A stretch of 52,104 nucleotides of DNA from Oxalobacteraceae bacterium (GCA_030698225.1 JAUYNR010000075.1:1-52104), one strand, 5' to 3'; counted from the stretch's first letter, positions 9,488 through 18,809 are shown. Made by a program: numbers and translations. Notes: generated by a model from the sequence alone, not told the origin.

Positions 9488-9872
9488 TCGGCACCACCTG
9501 CACCAGCTTGATGATGCGCCTCTCAAGATTGCCGGACTCGAACACGCTGACCTCGACCCGGCGGAAATTCGGGTTCGGGGTAGCGATGACTTCCTCCTCG
9601 CAAACCAGTTGCAGGCGGCCCTGCGGGCAATCGAACCCGCGCTTGCCAAAGGCCGGCCATTCGCGCGCCAGGCGGATCTGGCTCAGGCGGTTTTCCGCCG
9701 ACCAGTTGGCCATCATCGCGGCGCGCAAACCTTCGCTGTTTTGGGTCAGGCTGCCGACTGCGCGCAGGCTCGCGCCCAGCGCGGTGCCGACGATGACCAG
9801 GGCCACCAGCACTTCGAGCAGGGTAAAGCCGGCGGTGCGGCGCTGCAGATTGAATGGCAGAGAGCCGGGCAT
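9477..9872 (-). CDS. gspI: Type II secretion minor pseudopilin GspI
   Basis: A 131-residue minor pseudopilin with a prepilin signal (TAGFTLLEVLVALVIVG) starting about 13 residues in. The ATG at 9872 sits just after the gspH stop and has a GGCGGAA ribosome-binding site. It is the central member of the pseudopilus tip complex and overlaps gspJ. Length is normal for the family. Confidence 0.9.
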   Translation of the reverse strand: MPGSLPFNLQRRTAGFTLLEVLVALVIVGTALGASLRAVGSLTQNSEGLRAAMMANWSAENRLSQIRLAREWPAFGKRGFDCPQGRLQLVCEEEVIATPNPNFRRVEVSVFESGNLERRIIKLVQVVPNGL

Positions 9873-9873
9873 C

Positions 9874-10380
9874 TTATTCCGCCACGAAATGGCCGATGCC
9901 ATCGGCGCGAACGGCGACGCTGACGGCGTCGATGGACAGCGTCAGCACGAAGGGTTTGTCGACCGGCTCGCGCCCGAACACGATGCGCAGCGGCAGCTGG
10001 TCCGTTGCCAGCGGCGGGCTGATGGCCAGCGCCAGCGGCGCACGCTTGAAGCTGCGCTCGCGCAGCAAGTCATCGCCGCTGATGGCCTGCCAGGCGTTGT
10101 CCTCGCGCACCAGAAAACGGTAACGATCCGATTCCGCCTCGAAAGCGACCGGCCGGTTGCGCACGATCGCTTCGTCGCGCGCCAGTTGCAGCAACAGCGC
10201 GATGCGCTGAGCCTCGTTTTGCAGGGTCTGGCGCGTATCCGGCATCGCATTGAACGCTACCGCCCCGAGCGTGATGCCCAGGATTACGATGACGACCAAT
10301 AATTCCAGCAAGGTGAAGCCGCGCGCAGGCGAACGGCGCCGCGCGCACTGCAAAGCAACGCTTATGGCTACAGATCCCAC
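9874..10380 (-). CDS. gspH: Type II secretion minor pseudopilin GspH
   Basis: A 168-residue minor pseudopilin with the prepilin motif ARGFTLLELLVVIVILG at about residues 20-36. It probably starts with GTG at 10380, inside the end of gspG, giving a 13-base overlap. GspH connects the GspI-J-K tip to the GspG shaft. The rest of the protein is a short beta domain as in the GspH/FimT family. Confidence 0.9.
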   Translation of the reverse strand: MGSVAISVALQCARRRSPARGFTLLELLVVIVILGITLGAVAFNAMPDTRQTLQNEAQRIALLLQLARDEAIVRNRPVAFEAESDRYRFLVREDNAWQAISGDDLLRERSFKRAPLALAISPPLATDQLPLRIVFGREPVDKPFVLTLSIDAVSVAVRADGIGHFVAE

Positions 10381-10838
10381 GAGCCGATATCGGCATCGTT
10401 ATCGCTGCCGCCCGGCTGGCCGTCGGCGCCGAGCGAAAACACGTCGGTCTCACCCTTGATGCCGGGCGACAGCAATTGATACGCACCGCCCCACGGGTCC
10501 TTCGGCAACTTGTCCAGATAACCGCCGGTCTTCCAGCCGTTGGCGGCAGGGCCGGCAGTCGGGCGCGTAATCAGCGACTGCAAACCCTGCTCGGTACTCG
10601 GATAGCGCTGGTTATCGAGCTTGTACAACTTGAGCGCCTGCATGATGGTTGCAATATCCTGCTTGGCGGCAACTATGCGCGCTTCGTCGGTGCGGCCCAT
10701 CAGCTTCGGCACCACCAGCGCAGCCAGCACACCCAGGATCACGACTACCACCATGATCTCGATCAGGGTAAAGCCGCGCTGCACGGCAGCACCCAGGCGG
10801 CGATGTGCGTGGAATTTGGAAACGTTCGGCATAAGCAT
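10368..10838 (-). CDS. gspG: Type II secretion major pseudopilin GspG
   Basis: The major pseudopilin, 156 residues. RGFTLIEIMVVVVILG gives the prepilin cleavage site at about residue 22. The C-terminal half carries the conserved DPWG motif and acidic residues near the end (SDNDADIGSWDL) that coordinate calcium in homologues. The start is ATG at 10838 or, six bases on, at 10832. It is the first gene of the operon. gspC, normally linked to such operons, is not found upstream or anywhere else in the window. Confidence 0.95.
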   Translation of the reverse strand: MLMPNVSKFHAHRRLGAAVQRGFTLIEIMVVVVILGVLAALVVPKLMGRTDEARIVAAKQDIATIMQALKLYKLDNQRYPSTEQGLQSLITRPTAGPAANGWKTGGYLDKLPKDPWGGAYQLLSPGIKGETDVFSLGADGQPGGSDNDADIGSWDL

Positions 10839-10874
10839 TTCTTGTCAAAAATGGAAAAAGAATCAACAGTATAA

Positions 10875-10919
10875 GGCGCACAACGGCCGGGCGGAAAATA
10901 GCCCGGCCTCTTTTGCGCC
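10875..10919. other. Stable two-tier hairpin upstream of gspG
   Basis: GGCCGGGC (10885-10892) pairs perfectly with GCCCGGCC (10901-10908) around an 8-base A-rich loop. An outer GGCGCA/TGCGCC pair encloses it. Plus-strand reading gives TCTTTT after the inner stem, so it resembles a terminator on that strand, although no plus-strand gene precedes it. It lies about 35-80 bases upstream of the gspG start and could be in its leader or form a transcription barrier. Confidence 0.5.
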
Positions 10920-11057
10920 ATCGCAAACAACTAAAATCAGACTTGTGGTGCGATCTTAAGTTCCACTGGCGCTGCTGGTAAAGTAGTATCGCGTAATCAC
11001 CTGCAACCGGCCGCAGTGCCGGAAACAGATGTCCCACCACCGGAAGAGGAGACCATC

Positions 11058-11639
11058 ATGGCAGCAAAAAAGATACTGATGCTAGCAGGCGACTTTGTCG
11101 AGGACTACGAAATCATGGTGCCGTTCCAGGCGCTGCAAGCGGTCGGTCACGCAGTGCATGCGGTCTGCCCGGACAAGCAGGCGGGTGACTTCGTGATGAC
11201 CGCGATCCACGATTTCGAGGGCCAGCAAACCTATACCGAAAAACCTGGTCACCGCTTCACCCTGACGCACGACTTCGCCGCGATCGATGCGGCCGAATAT
11301 GACGCGCTGCTGATTCCGGGCGGGCGGGCACCGGAATACCTGCGCCTGAATGCCCGCGTGCTGGAGATCGTGCGCCATTTCGCAGACGCCAAAAAACCGA
11401 TTGCGGCAGTCTGCCACGGCGCCCAGATCCTGGCCGCCGCAGGCGTGCTGGAAGGCCGGCGCTGTTCCGCTTATCCGGCCTGCCGACCGGAAGTCGAACT
11501 GGCCGGCGGCCAGTATGCGGAGATCGCCATCACCGATGCAGTCACCGACGGCAACCTGGTGACAGCGCCCGCGTGGCCGGCCCATCCGGCCTGGATCGCC
11601 CAGTTTCTGAAGCTGCTCGGCACCAGGGTCGAACTGTAA
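11058..11639 (+). CDS. DJ-1/PfpI family protein
   Basis: A 193-residue single-domain protein of the DJ-1/PfpI superfamily. The nucleophile elbow is AVCHGAQIL (Cys near 115), with upstream Glu in GDFVEDYE and the glycine-rich [13 protein letters not shown]. Family members act as proteases, glyoxalase/deglycase-like enzymes or stress chaperones; the exact activity cannot be read from sequence. The ATG at 11058 has a GGAAGAGGAG ribosome-binding site; an earlier in-frame start lacks one. It stands divergent from the gsp operon. Confidence 0.88.
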   Translation: MAAKKILMLAGDFVEDYEIMVPFQALQAVGHAVHAVCPDKQAGDFVMTAIHDFEGQQTYTEKPGHRFTLTHDFAAIDAAEYDALLIPGGRAPEYLRLNARVLEIVRHFADAKKPIAAVCHGAQILAAAGVLEGRRCSAYPACRPEVELAGGQYAEIAITDAVTDGNLVTAPAWPAHPAWIAQFLKLLGTRVEL

Positions 11640-11640
11640 G

Positions 11641-11693
11641 AGCACGACGCCGCAGTCCGGCCCAGCGGCTAGCCTGCGGCAATGATTCGTGCT
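11641..11693 (+). terminator. Possible stem-loop after the PfpI gene
   Basis: AGCACGA (11641-11647) and CCGCAG (11650-11655) pair with CTGCGG (11674-11679) and TCGTGCT (11687-11693), giving a bulged hairpin directly after the stop codon. There is no T-tract, so if it terminates transcription it is not a classical intrinsic terminator. Confidence 0.35.
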
Positions 11694-11727
11694 ACGGTCA
11701 TACTGGAAAAAACCTCAGGAGATTCAC

Positions 11728-12066
11728 ATGGCACTACCGCACGCGACATCCGGCACCGTAATCGACCTGCGCCCGCTGGGCGAGAAATGTGCAAGCTTTT
11801 CAGCGATCGCCCTGATCAAAACCTCGCAACTGGAAGTAGTGCGCATGACCATGCCGCGCGGCAAAACCATGCCGGCACACAAGGTCCCCGGTGACATCAC
11901 CGTGCAATGCCTGGAAGGCAGCGTTGCCTTCAGCATCGGCGAACGGGTCCAGAATCTGCATGCCGGCGACATGATCTTCGTGGCCGGCGATGAAATGCAC
12001 GCGCTGGAAGCGCTCGAAAACGCCTCGGTGCTGATCACGATCCTGCTCAGGAAGCCGGCAGCCTGA
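11728..12066 (+). CDS. Small cupin-domain protein
   Basis: A 112-residue protein with a single cupin barrel. The two half-motifs are seen as MPAHKVPGDITVQCLEG (about 50-66) and GDMIFVAGDEMHALEAL (about 84-100). The metal-binding pattern is incomplete compared with classical cupins: the first motif keeps one His and the second keeps the His of EMHALE. Substrate is unknown. The start at 11728 has a CAGGAG ribosome-binding site and follows the PfpI gene by 88 bases. Confidence 0.85.
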   Translation: MALPHATSGTVIDLRPLGEKCASFSAIALIKTSQLEVVRMTMPRGKTMPAHKVPGDITVQCLEGSVAFSIGERVQNLHAGDMIFVAGDEMHALEALENASVLITILLRKPAA

Positions 12067-12110
12067 ATTTTTGCCAGCAAGCATACTGGCGCCTATATTT
12101 TCATGGGCGC

Positions 12111-12152
12111 AATTAATATATGCGGGAAACATGTAGTTTTTTAACATACTCC
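12111..12152. repeat. Copy A of a three-copy intergenic hairpin family
   Basis: The pattern ATATATGCGGGAA, a variable stem-loop with a T-run, then ATACTCC is shared with 16760-16800 and 36107-36147. In this copy the inner stem is ATGT/ACAT. It lies between convergent genes, just past the 3' end of the chemoreceptor gene. Confidence 0.6.
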
Positions 12153-12175
12153 AGCAATGCATATTTGATTCAGGC

Positions 12176-13909
12176 TTAAAATTCATCCCATTCTTCGCCT
12201 GCGCTCGCTGCCGGCGCGGCTATTTTCCTGGCCGGCGCCGTCTTGCGGTTGGCTGTGCGCTTGCCGGCATTCGGCAGTGCGGCGGTCGCATTGATTACCC
12301 GGGCCGGCCTAGCTGCCTGTTGGACCAATTGCATGCCGTCGAGCTTGAACACGCTGACCACCTGCGACAGATTGCCGGCCTGCTCCTGCAGCGATGCGGC
12401 GGCGGCAGCGGCTTGCTCTACCAGCGCGGCATTTTGCTGGGTGACCTGATCCATCTGGTTGATCGCCTGATTGATTTGCTCGATGCCGGAAGTCTGTTCC
12501 TGGCTGGCGGAAGTGATTTCGCCCATGATGTCGGTGACCCGCTTGACGCTGGCTACGATCTCTTTCATCGTGATGCCGGCCTGGTCGACCAGCCTGGCGC
12601 CCTGGTCGACCTTTTCCACCGAGTCGCCGATCAGGGTCTTGATTTCCTTGGCGGCCGCGGCAGAACGCTGCGCCAGGTTGCGCACTTCGGTTGCGACCAC
12701 CGCGAAGCCCCTGCCCTGTTCGCCGGCGCGCGCCGCTTCGACTGCCGCATTCAAGGCCAGGATGTTGGTCTGGAACGCAATGCCGTCGATGACGCCGATG
12801 ATGTCGACGATTTTCCGTGAGGAATCGTTGATCGATGCCATGGTGTCGACCACTTGCGACACTACCGCGCCACCCTTTTGCGCCACTTGCGAGGCCGACA
12901 GCGCCAGTTCATTGGCTTGGTGCGCATTGTCGGCGTTTTGTTTGACGGTCGAAGTTAGCTCTTCCATCGAGGCGGCAGTTTCTTCCAGCGAACTAGCTTG
13001 CTGCTCGGTGCGCGACGACAGGTCCATGTTGCCGGCGGCGATCTGGCTGGAGGCGGTGGCGGTGGCGATGGTGTCGGTGCCACTGCGCACTTGGCCGACG
13101 ATGCTTGCCAGATGGTCGCGCATACTCTTCATCGCATGCAGCAGGCTGGTCTGGTCGTTATTTTTCAGATCGACCGCAACGGTCAGATCACCCTGCGCGA
13201 TGCGGCGCGTGATGCCGGCCGCATGTTCGGGCTCGCCGCCGATTTGTCTCTGCAAGCCGCGCGAAATCACCATGCCGATCGCCAGCAGGGCGGCAGCCAG
13301 GATCAGCGCGCCGATCGAAAACTCGATTAAGCGGCTCAAGAACGCGCCTTCGACCGTATCCAGATAGACGCCGGAACCGATCACCCAGCCCCAGGGTTCA
13401 AAGCCTTTGACGAACGACACCTTGGGCACCGGCTGCTCGCTACCCGGCTTGGCCCACAGATAATGGACGAATCCCGAGCCGCTGGCCTTGACGGTGTTGA
13501 CGAATTCGACAAACAGATGCTTGCCGGTCGGGTCCTTGTTTTCCGACAGATCCTTTCCTTCCAGCGCCGGACTGATCGGATGCATCAGCATGCGCGGCTG
13601 CATGTCGTTAACCCAGAAGTATTCGGTGCTGCTGTAGCGCAACTTCCTGACCGCCTGCAACGCCCGCTGTTTCGCCACTTCCTCGGTCAGCGCGCCACTG
13701 GCGGCCAAATCATGGTAATTGGTCAGCAGGCCGTAAGCGGTTTCGACCACCTGGCGCACGTTGTTTTGCCTATCCTCCATCATCATTTTTCGTTCCGACA
13801 TCAGGAATAGCACCGTCAACAGGATGACGCCGAAAACGGCGCTGAAGGTGAATAATCCGAGTTTTTTGGCGATACTCATCGAATGAAATTTTTGCAGCGT
13901 GAACGGCAT
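12176..13909 (-). CDS. Methyl-accepting chemotaxis protein with a Cache sensor
   Basis: A 577-residue chemoreceptor. Membrane helix 1 is at about 17-37, a periplasmic single-Cache domain (with [15 protein letters not shown] and [11 protein letters not shown]) at about 40-185, helix 2 at about 190-212, then HAMP and the cytoplasmic signalling hairpin with its [16 protein letters not shown] tip. The C-terminus ends EWDEF, matching the xWxxF tether that recruits CheR and CheB in some receptors. The ligand is unknown; Cache domains of this type often bind small carboxylates. The ribosome-binding site is AGGAAA. Confidence 0.93.
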   Translation of the reverse strand: MPFTLQKFHSMSIAKKLGLFTFSAVFGVILLTVLFLMSERKMMMEDRQNNVRQVVETAYGLLTNYHDLAASGALTEEVAKQRALQAVRKLRYSSTEYFWVNDMQPRMLMHPISPALEGKDLSENKDPTGKHLFVEFVNTVKASGSGFVHYLWAKPGSEQPVPKVSFVKGFEPWGWVIGSGVYLDTVEGAFLSRLIEFSIGALILAAALLAIGMVISRGLQRQIGGEPEHAAGITRRIAQGDLTVAVDLKNNDQTSLLHAMKSMRDHLASIVGQVRSGTDTIATATASSQIAAGNMDLSSRTEQQASSLEETAASMEELTSTVKQNADNAHQANELALSASQVAQKGGAVVSQVVDTMASINDSSRKIVDIIGVIDGIAFQTNILALNAAVEAARAGEQGRGFAVVATEVRNLAQRSAAAAKEIKTLIGDSVEKVDQGARLVDQAGITMKEIVASVKRVTDIMGEITSASQEQTSGIEQINQAINQMDQVTQQNAALVEQAAAAAASLQEQAGNLSQVVSVFKLDGMQLVQQAARPARVINATAALPNAGKRTANRKTAPARKIAAPAASAGEEWDEF

Positions 13910-13941
13910 GGAAGTTTCCTTATGATTGCGGCTGATTTTTT

Positions 13942-14142
13942 TTATATGGTGAGGGCAACGTGCTCAATCAAGCTGATGGCGCTCGACGACATCAGCTGGT
14001 CGATATCCATCAGGATCAGCATGCGTTCATCCGGCGCACTCAGTCCCAGCTGGTAATCGGCCTCGAACGCGGTGCTGCCGCGGCGTGCAATAGCGACGTC
14101 AGTCGTGGGCTTGTCGTGTGCATGGCATTCCTTTGAATGAAT
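13942..14142 (-). pseudogene. cheW C-terminal remnant
   Basis: The reverse strand encodes a short open stretch containing FEADYQLGLSAPDERMLIL, then MDIDQLMSS, ending in TAA at 13942. DERMLIL-DIDxLMSS is the conserved C-terminal end of CheW, the adaptor that couples receptors to CheA. There is no start codon with a ribosome-binding site and the N-terminal two thirds are missing; an in-frame stop lies just upstream. It sits 32 bases before the chemoreceptor start, so an ancestral cheW-mcp pair is likely. Confidence 0.7.
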
Positions 14143-14181
14143 GATGCGTTACATTGCCTTGCGGCAATGTAACGCATCATT
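14140..14181. repeat. Perfect 19-bp palindromic hairpin
   Basis: Two perfect 19-base arms (14140-14158 and 14163-14181) flank a 4-base TTGC loop. It lies at the broken end of the cheW remnant and upstream of the MFS gene. No T-run follows. It could be a REP/MITE-like insertion, a recombination scar or a bidirectional terminator. Confidence 0.75.
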
Positions 14182-14324
14182 ATAGGCCGCCCGTGCTCCC
14201 ATTGGCTGGAATGCCGGATTGCTGTGCGCCTTGCTGTGAGCAGCCGGTAGGCAATTTACCCTCCTGCGTGCATTGCTTTGGAGCACATGCTACATTCTGC
14301 CGGATTACCGCCACGCTCCCGAAC

Positions 14325-15527
14325 ATGTCAACCACACCGAATAGTCTCGCCGCGCGCCACCCGTTCCTGACTGCGCTTGCCATCTCGCTGGGTGCCGCGG
14401 TGTCGCTGGGGATGTCGCGCTTTTCCTACGCGTTGTTGCTGCCGCCGATGCGGGGCGACCTGGGCTGGACCTATCTGCTGGCCGGAGCGATGAATACCGG
14501 CAATGCCTTCGGCTATTTCATCGGTGCGCTGATGACGCCGGCCCTGATGCGGCGCTACGGCGCGCACCGGATGCTGGTTGCCGGTTCGCTGCTGACGGCG
14601 TTGTTCATGCTGCTGTCCGGCTTTGTCACCGCTACCAGCCTGCTGATGAGCCAGCGCATCCTGTCGGGCGCAGCCAGTGCCTTCGTTTTCATTTCCGGTG
14701 GGGTGCTGGCGGCGCGCCTGGGCGGATTGCATCCGCGTCACGCCGGCTTTCTGATCGGCCTGTATTATGGTGGCACCGGTTTCGGCATCGTCCTGTCGGC
14801 CCTGCTGGTGCCTGTCACGCTGGCTGCTGCCGCAGCCTTTAGCAGTGCGCACGGCTGGCAATGGGCCTGGCTGGCACTGGCCAGCACTTGCTTGATGGCA
14901 ACTATTGGCATGGCAGTGCCGGCCCGACACATTCCGGATGCGCCGCTGCAGGCCGGTGCGCACGGTCGCTTTCGCGTTCGCTCTTTCGGCTATGGGCTGG
15001 CCGCGTATTTCATGTTCGGCGCCGGCTATATCGGCTATATGACCTTCGTCATCGCGCTGCTGAAGGAACAGGGCATGAGCGCGCCGATGATCACGCTGTT
15101 TTACACCTTGCTGGGAGTGGCGGTGCTGGCTTCGGCACGCGTCTGGGCCCGCATGCTGGATTATTTCAAGGGCGGCCAGTCGCTGGCGATTCTGAACGGC
15201 TTGCTGGCAGTGGCGACGTTGCTGCCGGCGCTGACCGCGAGCCCGCTGATGGTATTCATATCGGGAGTGCTGTTTGGTGGGGTCTTTTTATCGGTGGTGG
15301 CATCCACCACCGCGCTGGTGCGGCACAACCTGCCGCCGCCGGCATGGTCGACCGGGATCAGTGCCTTCACCACCGTGTTCGCGTTCGGCCAGATTGTCGG
15401 TCCCAGCGTAGTCGGCTGGATCGCCGATGGCGCCGGCGGGCTGCAGCGGGGGCTGGTATTTTCGGCGCTGACGCTGTTGATCGGCGCGTTGCTGGCGTTG
15501 CGGCAACGGGCGCTGCCGTTACCGTGA
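14325..15527 (+). CDS. MFS transporter, YbfB/YjiJ-like
   Basis: A 400-residue integral membrane protein with about 12 predicted helices. It starts MSTTPNSLAARHPFLTALAI and has a GMSRFSYALLLPPMRGDLGW segment typical of YbfB/YjiJ-type major facilitator proteins. A basic loop between helices 2 and 3 is reduced to MRRYGAHR. Substrate is unknown; this family is annotated as sugar or drug transporters without direct proof. The start at 14325 is chosen because residues further upstream read as non-membrane, Cys-rich sequence typical of untranslated DNA. Confidence 0.85.
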   Translation: MSTTPNSLAARHPFLTALAISLGAAVSLGMSRFSYALLLPPMRGDLGWTYLLAGAMNTGNAFGYFIGALMTPALMRRYGAHRMLVAGSLLTALFMLLSGFVTATSLLMSQRILSGAASAFVFISGGVLAARLGGLHPRHAGFLIGLYYGGTGFGIVLSALLVPVTLAAAAAFSSAHGWQWAWLALASTCLMATIGMAVPARHIPDAPLQAGAHGRFRVRSFGYGLAAYFMFGAGYIGYMTFVIALLKEQGMSAPMITLFYTLLGVAVLASARVWARMLDYFKGGQSLAILNGLLAVATLLPALTASPLMVFISGVLFGGVFLSVVASTTALVRHNLPPPAWSTGISAFTTVFAFGQIVGPSVVGWIADGAGGLQRGLVFSALTLLIGALLALRQRALPLP

Positions 15528-15594
15528 GAGTCGCATTGCGACTCACTTCGCTCCCCTCTCCCGCTCGCGAGAGAGGGGTTTGGGGGCGAGGGCT
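15528..15594. repeat. Tandem hairpins between convergent MFS and gpsA genes
   Basis: GAGTCGC/GCGACTC (15528-15544) is followed by CCCCTCTC (15553-15560) pairing with GAGAGGGG (15571-15578), then a G-rich tail. The second hairpin resembles the abundant CCCCTCTCCC...GAGAGGGG extragenic repeat common in proteobacteria. It probably ends transcription from both sides. Confidence 0.55.
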
Positions 15595-15611
15595 GTCATT
15601 CCATGATGGGC

Positions 15612-16634
15612 CTAAACTGATTCCTCGCACGGATCGCGTGCCAACATCCGCGCCACCATCTGCTGCACCGGATCGCCGTCGAACAGTACGCCCGCCACCG
15701 CATCGGTAATCGGCATGCTGACCCCGCGTTCGCGGGCCAGCTCGCGCACCGCCTGCGCACAGCGCACGCCTTCGGCCACATGCCCGAGATCGGCTACGAT
15801 CGCAGCCAGCGGCTTGCCCTGCGCCAGGCCGAGACCGACCTGGCGGTTGCGCGACAGGTCCCCGGTGCAGGTCAGGATCAGGTCGCCCATCCCGGCCAAT
15901 CCCATGAAGGTCTCGGGACGACCGCCGAGTGCGATACCGAGTCGCGTGATTTCCGTCAGGCCGCGTGTAATCAACGCGGCGCGGGCGTTCAGTCCCAGCC
16001 CCAGGCCGTCGGCAATCCCGGTCGCAATCGCCAGTATATTCTTGACCGCGCCGCCAACCTCGACCCCGACCAAATCCTCGCTCGAATACACCCGGATATT
16101 GCCGCCATGGATGGCGCGCACCACATGGTCCCGCAAATCGTGCGATTTGGTGGCGATTGTCAGCGCGCAAGGCAGGCCGCGCGCCACTTCCTGCGCGAAC
16201 GACGGCCCAGATAAAGTGCCGGCCGGGATGAAGTCGCCCAGCACGTCGCGCACCACCTGATGCGGCAGCATCCGGGTCTGCTCTTCGAAGCCCTTGCAGA
16301 GCCAGACGATATTGGCCGGCGCATGCGGCTTCAGGCGCTCCAGCAGGGAACGCAGGCCGGCCACCGGCGCGGCGGCGACCAGCAAGCCATCGACCGCAGC
16401 ATGCGCGACCGCTTGCTCGAAATCGGCGCTGACTTCGAGCGCATCCGGCAAGCGGATGCCCGGCAGATAGCGAAAATTTTCCCGCCGCGCGACGCTGTCC
16501 CGGATCAGTTCGGCATCGCGCCCCCACAGCACGACCCGATGCCGTTCGGCCAGCGATATCGCCAGGGCAGTGCCCCAGGCGCCGGCGCCGAGGATCGTGA
16601 TAGGCATGGCGGACAAGGTGGTATGGCTTGGCAT
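15612..16634 (-). CDS. gpsA: Glycerol-3-phosphate dehydrogenase [NAD(P)+]
   Basis: A 340-residue cytoplasmic enzyme that reduces dihydroxyacetone phosphate to sn-glycerol 3-phosphate for phospholipid synthesis. The N-terminal Rossmann motif is [14 protein letters not shown]. Also present are [11 protein letters not shown] and the catalytic Lys region with [16 protein letters not shown] start at 16634 has GGAGA about 13 bases upstream; the family-typical start would be 16607 (MPITILG), which lacks a ribosome-binding site. It belongs to the conserved rhodanese-grxC-secB-gpsA neighbourhood, with an SH3-like gene inserted. Confidence 0.95.
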   Translation of the reverse strand: MPSHTTLSAMPITILGAGAWGTALAISLAERHRVVLWGRDAELIRDSVARRENFRYLPGIRLPDALEVSADFEQAVAHAAVDGLLVAAAPVAGLRSLLERLKPHAPANIVWLCKGFEEQTRMLPHQVVRDVLGDFIPAGTLSGPSFAQEVARGLPCALTIATKSHDLRDHVVRAIHGGNIRVYSSEDLVGVEVGGAVKNILAIATGIADGLGLGLNARAALITRGLTEITRLGIALGGRPETFMGLAGMGDLILTCTGDLSRNRQVGLGLAQGKPLAAIVADLGHVAEGVRCAQAVRELARERGVSMPITDAVAGVLFDGDPVQQMVARMLARDPCEESV

Positions 16635-16759
16635 GGCGGTAAATTATTCTCCGAGAGGGTGAATCGGCATTGCGAAGAGGCGCAAACGGCACTCCAGGCG
16701 AGCCTTTCCGGGGCTGGCATCCGGATTAATACAAGGTGCTGTATAAATAGATGCCACAG

Positions 16760-16800
16760 AATATATATGCGGGAATGCCATTGTTTTTAGGCATACTCCC
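16760..16800. repeat. Copy B of the three-copy intergenic hairpin family
   Basis: It has the same conserved flanks, ATATATGCGGGAA and ATACTCC, around an ATGCC/GGCAT stem with a T-rich loop. An outer CGGGA/TCCCG pair can also form. It lies in the 183-base gap between the SH3-like gene and gpsA, just past the SH3-like gene's 3' end. Confidence 0.65.
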
Positions 16801-16817
16801 GATATTTAAATGCAATC

Positions 16818-17261
16818 TTACTCACCCCAGACTTCGGCTGCCTTGATGTAGCCGCTTTGGCCGTCGCGGTGCTTGACCCTGAGCCAGCCGGATGCAGCCG
16901 GCTCCAGCAATTCGAGCAAGACGTTTTTATCGGCGCTGAAGGCGACGCTGCCGGCTTCGTCCTGGGACGCCCGGATCTTGGCATTGGCGACGCTGACGAC
17001 CACCCAGCGCTGCTCGCTCAACGCGCTGGCTTCGACCCATGACAGGTCGCCGCTGGCGTCGCGTACCTTGACCCAGTTGCCGTAGCTCAAAATCACTTCG
17101 AGCGGCATATTGCGCGGAGCGATGAACAATTTGGCGCCGCGCACCGAGGGCGCATCGTACAGAATCGCGGGCGCCGCAGCGACCGATTTGAAATCGGCCG
17201 CCTGCACCACACCGGCCTGTGCCATTAACCCCAAACATACAGCGAAAACTGCGATCTTCAT
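16818..17261 (-). CDS. Exported bacterial SH3-domain protein
   Basis: A 147-residue protein with a clear signal peptide (MKIAVFAVCLGLMAQAGVVQA) and two bacterial SH3-like repeats. The first is around LYDAPSVRGAKLFI...GNWVKVRDASGDLSWV, the second around KIRASQDEAG...GWLRVKHRDGQSGYI. Such domains usually contact cell-wall peptides or partner enzymes, and the role here is unknown. The start at 17261 is preferred because it gives the signal peptide; the longer reading overlaps secB. It lies between secB and gpsA. Confidence 0.85.
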   Translation of the reverse strand: MKIAVFAVCLGLMAQAGVVQAADFKSVAAAPAILYDAPSVRGAKLFIAPRNMPLEVILSYGNWVKVRDASGDLSWVEASALSEQRWVVVSVANAKIRASQDEAGSVAFSADKNVLLELLEPAASGWLRVKHRDGQSGYIKAAEVWGE

Positions 17262-17334
17262 GCGCGGGCTCCGGCAACGCAGCACTGGCGTCAGCTTCAA
17301 CCCCAGGAGTGCGGTTGCAGCAAGGTGCAATATT

Positions 17335-17820
17335 TCAGTGCGTGGTAGGCGAGCCATCCGCCATCAGGATGCCGGATGCGCTCTGTTCAGCGATCGCTTG
17401 CTGGCGCTGCTGATAAAACACTTCGAAATTGATTTCGGACAAATGCACCGGCGGAAAGCCGGCGCGGGTAATCGCATCGGCAATGTTGGCGCGCAAATAC
17501 GGATACACGATGTTCGGGCAGCCGATCCCGAGCAGCGGCTCGATCTGCTCGGCCGGAATGTTGCGCGCCTCGAAAATGCCGGCTTGCTTGCCTTCGACCA
17601 AAAATGCCACCTTGTCGTTGATCTTGGCGGTGACGGTAATCGTCACAGTCGATTCGAAAATCCCTTCAGCCAGGTTTTCGACCCCGACATCGACTGCGAC
17701 TTCGATATTCGGCGCCTCCTGCTCAAGGAAAATTGCCGGTGAATTCGGTTGCTCCAGAGACAGGTCTTTCAGGTATACGCGCTGGATTTGGAATACGGGT
17801 TGCTGGACTTCTTCAGTCAT
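17335..17820 (-). CDS. secB: Protein-export chaperone SecB
   Basis: A 161-residue SecB, the tetrameric chaperone that holds preproteins unfolded and hands them to SecA. Characteristic segments are [17 protein letters not shown] near the N-terminus and [16 protein letters not shown] near 97-112. Length is typical for betaproteobacteria. It lies 91 bases after grxC. Confidence 0.97.
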   Translation of the reverse strand: MTEEVQQPVFQIQRVYLKDLSLEQPNSPAIFLEQEAPNIEVAVDVGVENLAEGIFESTVTITVTAKINDKVAFLVEGKQAGIFEARNIPAEQIEPLLGIGCPNIVYPYLRANIADAITRAGFPPVHLSEINFEVFYQQRQQAIAEQSASGILMADGSPTTH

Positions 17821-17910
17821 GAAACGCTTTCATAAGGTTGGGAAAATGGGCGCAAGGAACTGTGCATCCGGCGCCCGTCAAACTGGCTATTTTAATACCT
17901 GGAATACAGC

Positions 17911-18174
17911 TTAAGCGCCTTTGAGCAGCGCATCAAGCCCACCCGCATGATCCAGCGCCGCCAAATCGTCGAAACCGCCCACGTGCGTATCGCCGATATA
18001 GATTTGCGGCACCGTGCGGCGACCGGTCCTCTGCATCATCGCATCGCGCTGCTGCGCATCGAGGTCGATCCGCACCTTTTCGATCTGCTCCACGCCCTTG
18101 GCCTTCAACAGGCGCTCCGCCATCACGCAGTAAGGGCAGACTCCGGTACTGTACATCAACACAGGTGCTGTCAT
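17911..18174 (-). CDS. grxC: Glutaredoxin 3 (GrxC)
   Basis: An 87-residue glutaredoxin with the dithiol active site CPYC in TGVCPYCVMAERLL and the glutathione-binding TVPQIYI and GGFDDLAAL segments. It reduces disulfides with glutathione. The ATG at 18174 overlaps the rhodanese stop (ATGA) and has an AAGGAAG ribosome-binding site. A longer upstream reading is only overlap. Confidence 0.95.
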   Translation of the reverse strand: MTAPVLMYSTGVCPYCVMAERLLKAKGVEQIEKVRIDLDAQQRDAMMQRTGRRTVPQIYIGDTHVGGFDDLAALDHAGGLDALLKGA

Positions 18175-18587
18175 GTTCGATCTTCCTTTTTGACAATTGG
18201 CAAGCCCTGCGCCTGCCAAGCAGCCATGCCGCCATCCAGACTTACCGCTTCGCTGAAACCTGCTTTTTTCAAGCGCGCAGTCGCACCGGATGAGCGGGTC
18301 CCGGTCGCGCAGACCACGATGACAGGCTTGCTCTTGAATTTTTCCAGCTCCCCCAGCTTGGCCGGCAGGGTTTTCAGGCTGATGTTTTTCGCATCCCGCA
18401 GATGCCCGGCAGCGAATTCATCCGGCTCGCGCACGTCCAGAATCAGGGCCTTACCCTGATTGATGATCTGGGTTGCCTGCAATAAACTTACCTTCGAGCC
18501 GCGCCGCAACAAGCCCGGCAACAGCAAGGCCCCTCCCGAGAGGATGGCCAAGCCAAACAAACTGATATTTTCAAGAATGAATTTCAC
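18171..18587 (-). CDS. Membrane-anchored rhodanese-like protein (YibN type)
   Basis: A 138-residue protein with an N-terminal hydrophobic helix (about 8-27) and a rhodanese domain. The active-site loop is VVCATGTRSSG, with the catalytic Cys near residue 90. It corresponds by position to E. coli yibN in the yibN-grxC-secB-gpsA cluster. It probably transfers or binds sulfane sulfur at the membrane; the substrate is unknown. Confidence 0.9.
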   Translation of the reverse strand: MKFILENISLFGLAILSGGALLLPGLLRRGSKVSLLQATQIINQGKALILDVREPDEFAAGHLRDAKNISLKTLPAKLGELEKFKSKPVIVVCATGTRSSGATARLKKAGFSEAVSLDGGMAAWQAQGLPIVKKEDRT

Positions 18588-18809
18588 AAGATTCCAATGA
18601 TAAAAAGTCTAATAAATTGCCCATAGCCAGCCGACGCAAACAGGCAGTTTCACGCCGGCAAACACCGATTAACCCGCATAAAGCATGAATACAATGCCCG
18701 GTTTAGCGATGAATGGACCGCAGTCAACCGCATCATTATAAAATAGAAGGCTGAACTCAATCCAGAGCAACCCGAACTCAACCTTTTCTCACGCTTCCCA
18801 CTCCCGAAT

